Source: Scatosoma sp045632625 (GTDB lineage Bacteria > Bacillota > Clostridia > Christensenellales > Borkfalkiaceae). From it: DNA of 16,229 nucleotides. The translations under genes and the position numbers were made by a program. This document shows positions 1 through 5,516 of this stretch, piece by piece (positions within the stretch are counted from its first letter, which is position 1; each line of letters opens with the position of its first letter). The notes beneath the pieces are model-generated. The model ran no database searches, was not told the origin of the DNA, and was given only the letters and a program-made list of their open reading frames with translations. The DNA is taken from assembly GCA_045632625.1 (NCBI GenBank), contig JAZQWZ010000157.1:1-16229 (forward strand), written 5' to 3'.

Positions 1-1698
1 TTCCCCGAAGTATTGAACGAAAACGGCGACATCGAAGTGTCCCACCCTATCGTAAAAGATTATTTGGAACATAAGATTATCGATTTCTTTGCGGCATACC
101 CTAAGATGGACGGTGTAATTTTGACGTTACACGAAACGAAAATTCCTCTTTTGAAGCTGAAAAACCAAAAGCTGGACAAAATTGCGCGCGTAAAGTTGGT
201 TACGAAAACACTGTACGATACGTGTAAGTCACTGGGCAAGGAATTGATCGTGCGCCCATTTGCAAGCGTAGCGGAAGACCAACAAATGATGCTCAAAGCG
301 TATGAAGAAATTTCTCCTGAAATGATGGTTATGGACAAGTGGACGAAGTTCGACTGGTCACTCTCCCTTCCCGACAACGATTTCTTCAAGGAAATCACGG
401 GCAATCCGTTCATCGTAGAAGGCGACGTATTCGGCGAATATTTCGGCAAGGGTAAATTGCCCATCATGTTCCGCGAACATATCGTACATAAATTTGAATA
501 TTGCAACACTTTCCCTCACCACGGATTTGTACTGCGTGTGGATAGAGATTATTCTCACCCCTTTGACAGCGTAAACGAATCCAACTTAATCGTTACCTAC
601 GCTATGCTCAACGGCAAGAACGTGGATGAGGAATTGGATAAATTCTTTGCGGAACGCTACGGAAAAGCAGGCAAAGCCGTACGCGATATTATGGAAAAGA
701 CGGAAGAAAACCAAAAGAAGATTTTCTACCTGAATGGTTATTATTTCACGCAAGGCAGTAACTTTCCCGAAGTCAACCACGTAAAAAACCATTTCCTGTT
801 TGAAATTATGAAAGAGAAATGCGAAATCGCTTCGGGCGAGTGGTTTATCCCTATCGGCTGGCAACGCGGCAGCGTGCAAGCACTGCTTCAAGAAAAGGAA
901 GAAGCGGCAGCGGAAGCAACCGAGCTTTTCAACGATATCAAAGCGTTGCAAGGTCAAATGGACGAAACGGAATACCAAAAGCTGTATGTCAAATTTAGAA
1001 ACCTTGATTTGGTGGCAAAGCTTTGGAAAGAACTTGCTTACACCCTGTTCGCTTATGCAAAATATTTTGAAACGGGCGATAGCAAATACGAAAACGATTT
1101 GCGCGCTTGTGTGAACAATATCGATGCCATCGACGCGGAAGGCAAAGCGGAGCTTGGTGAAGCATATTACAACTTCTACGGCGCATGCGGTCACCTTGCA
1201 GGCAAAGATAAAACCGACAGCAATTTCACGGCGGTGCTTATGCAATGCTTTGCAGCGGAAAAGGCAGCTTTTACGAAAATGCAACAACAAACCGACCTTG
1301 TCGATTATATCCTTTGCGGCAGCGCGTGCGAAAGCCATAAGCTGATGAAAGAGGTAAATTTCAGCGACACGCTTTTAATCGACGGCGAACAATGCCGTAT
1401 CCCCGGCAACCGCGCAGGCATGAAATGGAGCCAAATCAACGCACACGGCTGGTTCTCGTACGAAGTGAAAACGGTGAGGGGCAAGGAAAATAAAATTGCC
1501 CTTACGCTCGCTAGCGCAACCCCTACCCTTAACGTACAAATCACCATCGGCGATAAAGTGTACAACGTGCGCGAAGAAATTACGGGTAAAAAGGAATACG
1601 TCTTCACGCACCAAGCGGACAGCGATGCAGTGCGTATCCGTATCGACAAAACGGACGCGAATACGCCCCTTTTGTATACCGTTACCGTAAAAGCTTAA
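1..1698 (+). CDS. glycoside hydrolase-like TIM-barrel protein, 3' part (5' end outside window)
   Basis: The frame is open from the first base, so the gene begins upstream of the window; 565 codons are visible before the TAA. The pattern resembles the alpha-glucuronidase-like (GH67/GH115-type) TIM barrel: a strand DGVILTL near nt 109-129, GEYFGKGKLP near nt 433-462 (compare the family's GEYxGQGRVP stretch), and RVDRDYSHPFDSVNESN near nt 535-585 (compare RVDR...PNExN). A long helical stretch follows (about nt 600-1340), then a beta-rich C-terminal module (about nt 1360-1695) that looks like a carbohydrate-binding or sandwich domain. Family membership is inferred from motif likeness only; substrate and catalytic residues cannot be named. 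No signal peptide can be judged because the N-terminus is missing. A good rho-independent terminator follows 15 nt after the stop, so this is the last gene of its transcript. Confidence 0.6.
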   Translation, partial: FPEVLNENGDIEVSHPIVKDYLEHKIIDFFAAYPKMDGVILTLHETKIPLLKLKNQKLDKIARVKLVTKTLYDTCKSLGKELIVRPFASVAEDQQMMLKAYEEISPEMMVMDKWTKFDWSLSLPDNDFFKEITGNPFIVEGDVFGEYFGKGKLPIMFREHIVHKFEYCNTFPHHGFVLRVDRDYSHPFDSVNESNLIVTYAMLNGKNVDEELDKFFAERYGKAGKAVRDIMEKTEENQKKIFYLNGYYFTQGSNFPEVNHVKNHFLFEIMKEKCEIASGEWFIPIGWQRGSVQALLQEKEEAAAEATELFNDIKALQGQMDETEYQKLYVKFRNLDLVAKLWKELAYTLFAYAKYFETGDSKYENDLRACVNNIDAIDAEGKAELGEAYYNFYGACGHLAGKDKTDSNFTAVLMQCFAAEKAAFTKMQQQTDLVDYILCGSACESHKLMKEVNFSDTLLIDGEQCRIPGNRAGMKWSQINAHGWFSYEVKTVRGKENKIALTLASATPTLNVQITIGDKVYNVREEITGKKEYVFTHQADSDAVRIRIDKTDANTPLLYTVTVKA

Positions 1699-1713
1699 AA
1701 CCATATAGAACAA

Positions 1714-1745
1714 CCCCCGATGCTCGCAAGCATCGGGGGCTTTTT
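1714..1745 (+). terminator. rho-independent terminator after the glycoside hydrolase-like gene
   Basis: A perfect 11-bp GC-rich stem pairs 1714-1724 with 1729-1739 around a 4-nt loop (CGCA), followed by C and five T. It lies 15 nt after the stop codon. The convergent dehydrogenase gene ends at 1766, so the same hairpin could help stop that transcript too, although the T-run on that side is poor. Confidence 0.93.
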
Positions 1746-1765
1746 ATAGGCATTTGCTTTTATGA

Positions 1766-2533
1766 TTAGAAAGAAATCAAACCGCTGTCCGCCGTTACGA
1801 TTGCGCCGCTTACGACAGCCGCTTCATCGCTTGCAAGGAACAATGCGATATCTGCAATTTCAAACGCTTCCGCGCTTCTCGTACCAAAATGCATGGAAAG
1901 CATTGCGCTTTGCAAACCTTTTTGGTCAGCCGTTGCAAACATAGCGGGATCGGTCATTTCCGTGTTGATACCTGCAGGGCAGATAGCGTTGCAACGGATT
2001 TTATTCAGACGATAAGCGAATGCAGTGTTCTTGGTGAGACCAACAACCGCGTGCTTAGCCATCGTGTATGCACAACCGCTCTTACCACCGCAAAGACCTG
2101 CGATGGAAGCTACGTTTACGATGTTACCACCGTTTTCGTTTTCAAGGAATACGCGCACTGCTTTACGCGTAGCCCATGCGGGACCAAACACGTCTACTTT
2201 CATAAGGCGTTCCATAAGTTCCGTATCCAAATTTTCCGCAGGTGCGAAGTTGTCCATCAAGCCCGCATTGTTGATAAGAACGTCGAATTTGCCAAATTTT
2301 TCAATTGCAAAATCGATCATCTTTTCGTTGGTTTCTTCCAAGGAAATGTCGCCTGCAAACGCAACGATTTCACCCGCAAACGCTTTGCTTTGTTCTTCCA
2401 AAGCCGCAAGGCGTTCCGCTCTTCTTGCAACCGCTACAACCTTTGCACCTTCTTTTGCAAAAAGAAGTGCAATTTCTCTGCCTACGCCGCTGGATGCGCC
2501 GGTAACAACAACTACTTTGTTTTCTAATCTCAT
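1766..2533 (-). CDS. SDR-family NAD(P)-dependent oxidoreductase
   Basis: A 255-residue classical short-chain dehydrogenase/reductase, the usual length for the family. Visible motifs are the nucleotide-binding TGASSGVG (residues 11-18), NNAG (88-91), the catalytic serine in VASIAG (Ser143), the YxxxK pair Tyr156/Lys160, and CPAG (about 185-188) after the active site. The C-terminus has the usual LFLASDEA...VSGAIVTADSG ending. The protein is a soluble oxidoreductase acting on an alcohol/carbonyl pair; the substrate cannot be read from sequence (3-oxoacyl-ACP reductase-like, sugar or steroid dehydrogenase are all possible). The ATG start is supported by a TTGGAG Shine-Dalgarno site about 9 nt upstream and a consensus promoter 43 nt upstream. 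It is a single-gene unit convergent with the gene to its left. Confidence 0.93.
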   Translation of the reverse strand: MRLENKVVVVTGASSGVGREIALLFAKEGAKVVAVARRAERLAALEEQSKAFAGEIVAFAGDISLEETNEKMIDFAIEKFGKFDVLINNAGLMDNFAPAENLDTELMERLMKVDVFGPAWATRKAVRVFLENENGGNIVNVASIAGLCGGKSGCAYTMAKHAVVGLTKNTAFAYRLNKIRCNAICPAGINTEMTDPAMFATADQKGLQSAMLSMHFGTRSAEAFEIADIALFLASDEAAVVSGAIVTADSGLISF

Positions 2534-2575
2534 TTTTGTTTCTCCAAGTATAAATATTTTTTATCAATTATATGT

Positions 2576-2604
2576 ATTATACAATATTCTATCGCTTTTG
2601 TCAA
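2576..2604 (-). promoter_or_regulatory. consensus sigma-A promoter for the SDR gene
   Basis: On the minus strand TTGACA (2599-2604) and TATAAT (2576-2581) are separated by exactly 17 nt. Both hexamers match the housekeeping consensus perfectly. The predicted start near 2569 gives a leader of about 35 nt before the ATG at 2533. Confidence 0.87.
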
Positions 2605-2656
2605 TTTGGAAATAATACATTTTCATCAATTTCTTTCTTCCTCAATAAAATTTTTG

Positions 2657-2692
2657 AAAAAATTGCAAAATCCACTATGCAGCTTTGCAATT
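2657..2692 (-). terminator. rho-independent terminator downstream of the azoR remnant
   Basis: On the minus strand a 9-bp stem pairs 2684-2692 with 2661-2669, with a 14-nt loop, and runs directly into a T-rich tract (TTTTC, then AAAAATTTT). It lies about 75 nt after the azoR remnant's stop codon. It looks like the retained terminator of the original gene. Confidence 0.68.
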
Positions 2693-2767
2693 ATATTCGT
2701 AATGCGTGAAAATAGTTTAAATGGAAGCATTTATAGGTACGGCTAAAATTCCAATAAAGGCTTTCGC

Positions 2768-3117
2768 TTATTGCACCGTAGAGAAAGTTGCCTTTCGCAA
2801 CAGCTCATCCGCAAAAATTCCCTGTACGTCGAGATTCGTCGCGCGATAGGAAACGGTATCCTGAATACCATAGAAATTGTTGGCAAGCGCCTTGATATAG
2901 GAGTAGCCGAAATCACAAAAGATTTCCCCACCCGCGGTGGTGACGTACACCAAGCGTTTTGCTTTGCAAAGCCCTTTAGGTACCCCCTCTCTATATTCAA
3001 ACGTAATCCCTGCGACCGTGATTTGTTCCATATAGATTTTCAAAATAGAAGGAAAAGACAAATCCCAAAAAGGAGCGGCGATTACAATCTCGTCTGCTTG
3101 CGCAAACTGCCATTTGT
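2768..3117 (-). pseudogene. truncated FMN-dependent NADH-azoreductase-like (flavodoxin-fold) remnant
   Basis: The minus-strand frame from about 3117 to the TAA at 2768 matches the C-terminal two thirds of the FMN-dependent NADH-azoreductase / flavodoxin-like NAD(P)H dehydrogenase family. It contains ADEIVIAAPFWDLSFPSILK, then YMEQITVAGITFEY, the segment GLCKAKRLVYVTTAGG, and DFGYSYIKALANNFYGIQD. Intact members are roughly 170-210 residues; only about 116 codons of recognisable sequence remain. Upstream the frame meets a TGA (3131-3133) and the expected N-terminal FMN-binding part (initial beta strand, SPR-like phosphate loop) is absent in every frame. No Shine-Dalgarno or start sits at the break. 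The conserved core is otherwise uninterrupted and the terminator is kept, which suggests a recent 5' deletion or rearrangement rather than long decay. Confidence 0.78.
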
Positions 3118-3120
3118 TTC

Positions 3121-3483
3121 TTGTGTGAATTCATCGGCAAAGAATTGACTGACGTTTATACGGTGAAAAACGGCAAAGTGATTACCATTAAACACGCGGT
3201 ATATACACTTCTTGGACGTTATGTACACAGAATTTGCACATACCATATTATGACTAAGCAAGAAATATGTAGAAATAGCCTTACAATCGCCTTTTCTTAC
3301 GCCTTTAAGGGCTTCGAAGTAAAATCCATCACCCACGAAAACTGTAACGAAATTTACGCCGTTTCCGACATTTTAACCGACCAAGAAAAGTATCATAAAC
3401 TTCGAATTTATACCAACACCAAAGGACAATATGTTCGTCTATACGGGCGTGTTTTTTATTTAGAGAACCTTATCAAATTGTAA
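3121..3483 (+). CDS. hypothetical protein, possibly a 5'-truncated fragment
   Basis: I do not recognise this 120-residue ORF. It begins with TTG without a convincing Shine-Dalgarno site, at the point where the opposite-strand azoR frame breaks down, so the true start may be lost; an internal TTG near 3145 is another option. Codon choice from about 3140 to the TAA at 3481 looks like neighbouring real genes, the ORF is not a shadow of anything else, and a hairpin terminator follows about 30 nt later. The product is basic and mixed alpha/beta, with no transmembrane stretch and no catalytic motif I can name; its C-terminal part (from about residue 65) is rich in Tyr, Lys and Asn. It may be the 3' end of a longer gene joined here by the event that truncated azoR. 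Confidence 0.4.
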   Translation: MCEFIGKELTDVYTVKNGKVITIKHAVYTLLGRYVHRICTYHIMTKQEICRNSLTIAFSYAFKGFEVKSITHENCNEIYAVSDILTDQEKYHKLRIYTNTKGQYVRLYGRVFYLENLIKL

Positions 3484-3506
3484 GCGCATTTCACTTTTAT
3501 ATACGC

Positions 3507-3545
3507 AAAATGGCGGCTATCCTTTGTGGATAACCGCCGTTTCTT
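3507..3545 (+). terminator. hairpin terminator after the hypothetical ORF (possibly bidirectional)
   Basis: An 11-bp stem with one C/A mismatch pairs 3512-3522 with 3528-3538 (5-nt loop), followed by GTTTCTTT on the plus strand. A run AAAA (3507-3510) on the other side gives TTTT on the minus strand, so it could work in both directions. It follows the stop codon at 3483 by about 30 nt. Confidence 0.62.
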
Positions 3546-3564
3546 TATGATTGCGCATTAGGGA

Positions 3565-3660
3565 TAACAAGAGTAAATCCGTAAGGAGCAAAGCGACGGA
3601 ATAGCGATTGTGAACAATCGCGTCAGCATCGCTTGTTACGAAATATAAAAAGTAAATCCG
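3565..3660. repeat. intergenic structured element with inverted and direct repeats
   Basis: This lies in a gene-free stretch (3484-3735). A perfect 8-bp inverted repeat, GCGATTGT (3604-3611) and ACAATCGC (3614-3621), is separated by only 2 nt. It is enclosed by a second pair, TAACAAG (3565-3571) and CTTGTTA (3632-3638). A 10-bp direct repeat, AGTAAATCCG, occurs at 3572-3581 and 3651-3660. No ORF or RNA family is recognisable. It may be a dispersed intergenic repeat or a footprint of rearrangement. Confidence 0.4.
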
Positions 3661-3694
3661 GACCATCCACTCGTGATAAGAATATGGTTCGGAT
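3651..3694 (-). terminator. probable terminator of the 398-residue unknown gene
   Basis: On the minus strand, 3684-3694 pairs with 3656-3666 over 11 bp with a single mismatch, enclosing a 17-nt loop, and TTACTTTTTAT follows. It begins about 40 nt after the stop codon at 3736. The large loop and mismatch make it weaker than the other terminators here. Confidence 0.5.
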
Positions 3695-3735
3695 TATACG
3701 TCTTTGGTGGAGTAAGAGCAACCTAAATCGAACCG

Positions 3736-4932
3736 TTAAAACTCCTTTTTACACCATCTACAATAATACCTTGCAGGCGACTCTTCAGTTATACAGCACC
3801 CCGCAAGACGTATTTTGCCTGATTCCATATCTTTTTGCAATTCTTCCGTATACGCTGGTATACCCCAAAGTAATTTTGACAATTTACCCTTTCCGCATTT
3901 CGGGCATTTTACGGTCGAATAAATTTTACCGCTAACCAACCAATCGTTTCCTTCCTGAACGGATATAGTAACATCATCACATAAATCGTCCGCAGGATTC
4001 CATTTCACATTATTTCGATATAATTGGAGATATTGACTTGCTCTCTCCCCTAAAACATCTACGGGGTTTTCAGCCAAAAAAGATTTACTACAATTTAACT
4101 TTTGGGAAAAATACTCTAATTCATCTTCCGTAAATTGACTGCTATGAAAAGCACAAATTAACCCGTCTAAAAGTGGTTTCATTGCGGTCATAATATTAAA
4201 TGAAAGATTTTTTGGCTTTATGATTTCCAAAACGATAGAAAATGTATCTCCACAATCACACTCGATAGAATTGTAAACCTGTATATTCTTTTTATTTGTT
4301 CTTATCGTTTTCCAAATCATTGCAGGCTTAGCCCCAAGGCATTTTAAGGGCATATCTTTTAATTCTGCTAATAATGAACCTGTTTCCTTGGAGGGGTGAT
4401 TTTCGATAAGTTTATATTCGTAATAATGCGAATATTCATCGGGGATATTATATTTTTTACACAGTTCAATTATTTCTTCTTCGCTTACAGCCGAGAAAAT
4501 AACGCCTTGTGTTGCCAACGGCTTAAAATTAGACGTCCCGATATTATAAAACAAAACGTTTTCAATGTCGTAAAAAGATTTCTTTGTTGTCCCGTATCTT
4601 GCCGATAAAATACAATTTTTAAAAGGCTTTAGGCTTTTGACTGCTTCAATTAAATCTCTTTTTAAAGTTTTTATAATTTCAATGCCTTTTTTGGGCATAT
4701 CAAACGGAACACGAAATTGAGAAAAAACAATTATAGATTGTCCACTCTTTTCGATAAAAAAATAATAAGGCGTTTGATTGATACATTTTTCCATTTTGTT
4801 AAAAGGACAAATTAAAGAATTTTTTCTAAATATGGCATATTGCGCATCATTCTCAATACATTCGTCGCATATAGCCCCTACAAAAAGAGTGCCTTTCGCG
4901 ATACTTACAAATCTTAATTTTTCTTCCGTCAT
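3736..4932 (-). CDS. uncharacterised Cys-rich protein with C-terminal zinc-ribbon-like domain
   Basis: I do not recognise this 398-residue protein as a named family. There are three cysteine groups: CDEC at 22-25 with further Cys at 42 and 50; CDC at 225-227; and a C-terminal ribbon-like set, CPKC at 343-346, Cys379-Cys380 and CRWC at 391-394. The last 58 residues (CPKCG...LWGIP...GCCI...YYCRWC) resemble a small stand-alone bacterial zinc-ribbon type with a paired GGCC-like cysteine step. The middle holds MKPLLDGLICAFH (251-263) and WNPADDLCDD (311-320), which look like conserved signature stretches. No signal peptide or membrane segment is seen. Base composition is visibly more AT-rich than the ribosomal genes, suggesting accessory origin. 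The ATG has AAGG 7 nt upstream. Metal binding is an inference; function is unknown. Confidence 0.75.
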   Translation of the reverse strand: MTEEKLRFVSIAKGTLFVGAICDECIENDAQYAIFRKNSLICPFNKMEKCINQTPYYFFIEKSGQSIIVFSQFRVPFDMPKKGIEIIKTLKRDLIEAVKSLKPFKNCILSARYGTTKKSFYDIENVLFYNIGTSNFKPLATQGVIFSAVSEEEIIELCKKYNIPDEYSHYYEYKLIENHPSKETGSLLAELKDMPLKCLGAKPAMIWKTIRTNKKNIQVYNSIECDCGDTFSIVLEIIKPKNLSFNIMTAMKPLLDGLICAFHSSQFTEDELEYFSQKLNCSKSFLAENPVDVLGERASQYLQLYRNNVKWNPADDLCDDVTISVQEGNDWLVSGKIYSTVKCPKCGKGKLSKLLWGIPAYTEELQKDMESGKIRLAGCCITEESPARYYCRWCKKEF

Positions 4933-4933
4933 A

Positions 4934-4962
4934 ATTATACCTTAAAAATTTGAACTACCCAA
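4934..4962 (-). promoter_or_regulatory. promoter-like sequence overlapping the start of the 398-residue gene
   Basis: On the minus strand TTGGGT (4957-4962) and TATAAT (4934-4939) are 17 nt apart. The -10 box ends one base before the annotated ATG (4932), so transcription would start inside the first codons. The -35 box lies in the stem of the tRNA terminator, and the AAGG ribosome site (4940-4943) sits just upstream of the -10. This may be chance, or the gene may use read-through transcripts. Confidence 0.3.
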
Positions 4963-4984
4963 GTCGGTTCGACTTGGGTAGTTC
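4942..4984 (-). terminator. terminator of the tRNA operon
   Basis: A perfect 15-bp stem (4970-4984 with 4952-4966) with a 3-nt loop starts one base after the CCA end of tRNA-Tyr. On the minus strand it is followed by AAATTTTTAAGG, so the T-run is displaced by about four bases from the stem. The length and perfection of the stem still argue for a terminator of the four-tRNA transcript. Confidence 0.77.
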
Positions 4985-4985
4985 T

Positions 4986-5070
4986 TGGTGGGCAGAGGTG
5001 GATTCGAACCACCGAAGTCGAAGACGTCAGATTTACAGTCTGATCCATTTGGCCGCTCTGGAATCTGCCC
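4986..5070 (-). tRNA. tRNA-Tyr (GTA)
   Basis: An 85-nt class II tRNA with a 7-bp acceptor stem (GGGCAGA/TCTGCCC), anticodon loop CTGTAAA giving GTA, a long variable arm, the T-loop GGTTCGAATCC and an encoded CCA after discriminator A. It is the last gene of the four-tRNA cluster. Confidence 0.97.
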
Positions 5071-5099
5071 TTATGTTTAGTGTAGCTTATTGTTTGTGG

Positions 5100-5175
5100 T
5101 GGAGCCGGTGATTGGACTCGAACCCACAACCTGCTGATTACAAATCAGCTGCTCTGCCAATTGAGCTACACCGGC
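5100..5175 (-). tRNA. tRNA-Thr (TGT)
   Basis: A 76-nt cloverleaf with acceptor GCCGGTG/CACCGGC, D-arm AGCTCAATTGGCAGAGC, anticodon loop TTTGTAA giving TGT, T-arm GGGTTCGAGTCC and encoded CCA after discriminator T. Confidence 0.97.
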
Positions 5176-5178
5176 ATG

Positions 5179-5254
5179 TGGTGCCTTGAGGTGGAATTGA
5201 ACCATCGACAGACAGATTTTCAGTCTGTTGCTCTCCCAACTGAGCTATCAAGGC
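5179..5254 (-). tRNA. tRNA-Phe (GAA)
   Basis: A 76-nt cloverleaf with acceptor GCCTTGA/TCAAGGC, D-arm AGCTCAGTTGGGAGAGC, anticodon loop CTGAAAA giving GAA, T-arm GGTTCAATTCC and encoded CCA after discriminator A. Only 3 nt separate it from tRNA-Thr. Confidence 0.97.
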
Positions 5255-5259
5255 ATGTT

Positions 5260-5336
5260 TGGCGACCCAAAACGGGCTCGAACCGTCGACCTCCAGCGTG
5301 ACAGGCTGGCGCTCTAACCAACTGAGCTATTGGGCC
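5260..5336 (-). tRNA. tRNA-Asp (GTC)
   Basis: A 77-nt cloverleaf with acceptor GGCCCAA/TTGGGTC (one G-U pair), D-arm AGCTCAGTTGGTTAGAGC, anticodon loop CTGTCAC giving GTC, T-arm GGTTCGAGCCC and encoded CCA after discriminator G. It is the promoter-proximal gene of the cluster. Confidence 0.97.
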
Positions 5337-5364
5337 GTAAGTCGCTATCAAACAGTGCTTATAT

Positions 5365-5393
5365 ATAATAATCTATTTCACGATATTTGTCAA
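5365..5393 (-). promoter_or_regulatory. promoter of the Asp-Phe-Thr-Tyr tRNA operon
   Basis: On the minus strand TTGACA (5388-5393) and TATTAT (5365-5370) are spaced by 17 nt. The predicted start near 5358 lies about 20 nt before the 5' end of tRNA-Asp. Phased A-tracts lie immediately upstream (5397-5447). Confidence 0.83.
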
Positions 5394-5396
5394 ACG

Positions 5397-5447
5397 TTTT
5401 TTCACTGTTTTTTCTATTTTTTTTAACTTTTTTTATTTTTATTTTTT
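5397..5447 (-). promoter_or_regulatory. phased A-tracts upstream of the tRNA promoter (UP-element-like)
   Basis: On the minus strand successive A-runs cover 5442-5447, 5436-5440, 5428-5434, 5417-5424, 5408-5413 and 5397-5402. The four nearest the promoter have centres about 10-11 bp apart, which is one helical turn. This pattern is expected to bend DNA and resembles UP elements that recruit the RNA polymerase alpha C-terminal domain at stable-RNA promoters. Confidence 0.6.
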
Positions 5448-5450
5448 CAA

Positions 5451-5504
5451 GGCAGGTTTCGCATTGAAAACCCGTCCATTTTTAGCATTCAACGCGTACC
5501 TGCC
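5451..5504. repeat. long imperfect inverted repeat downstream of the serine dehydratase gene
   Basis: GGCAGGT (5451-5457) pairs with ACCTGCC (5498-5504). After a small bulge, CGCATTGAA (5460-5468) pairs with TTCAACGCG (5488-5496) with one G-T wobble, leaving a 19-nt loop. It begins 13 nt after the serine dehydratase stop. No T-run follows in either direction: the minus strand continues into A-rich DNA and the T-runs precede it on the plus strand. It therefore does not fit a standard terminator, but may protect the 3' end of the transcript. Confidence 0.6.
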
Positions 5505-5516
5505 CCCCACATTCCT

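Noticed and set aside
586..1338. Minus-strand 250-codon open frame inside the glycoside hydrolase-like gene
   Set aside because: Antisense shadow of a convincing coding frame; no start signal or recognisable domain.
3082..3336. Minus-strand frame ending in QFFADEF-like sequence just upstream of the azoR remnant, considered as its frameshifted N-terminus
   Set aside because: The QFAQADE segment is already present in the remnant's own frame, so this would duplicate it; the rest shows no flavodoxin-fold N-terminus and is antisense to the plus-strand ORF.
5494..5507. Near-identical GC-rich string shared between 5494-5507 and about 6341-6354
   Set aside because: The second copy encodes a normal stretch of the serine dehydratase (GGRYA); a match of about 14 bases with one difference is not enough to claim a repeat.
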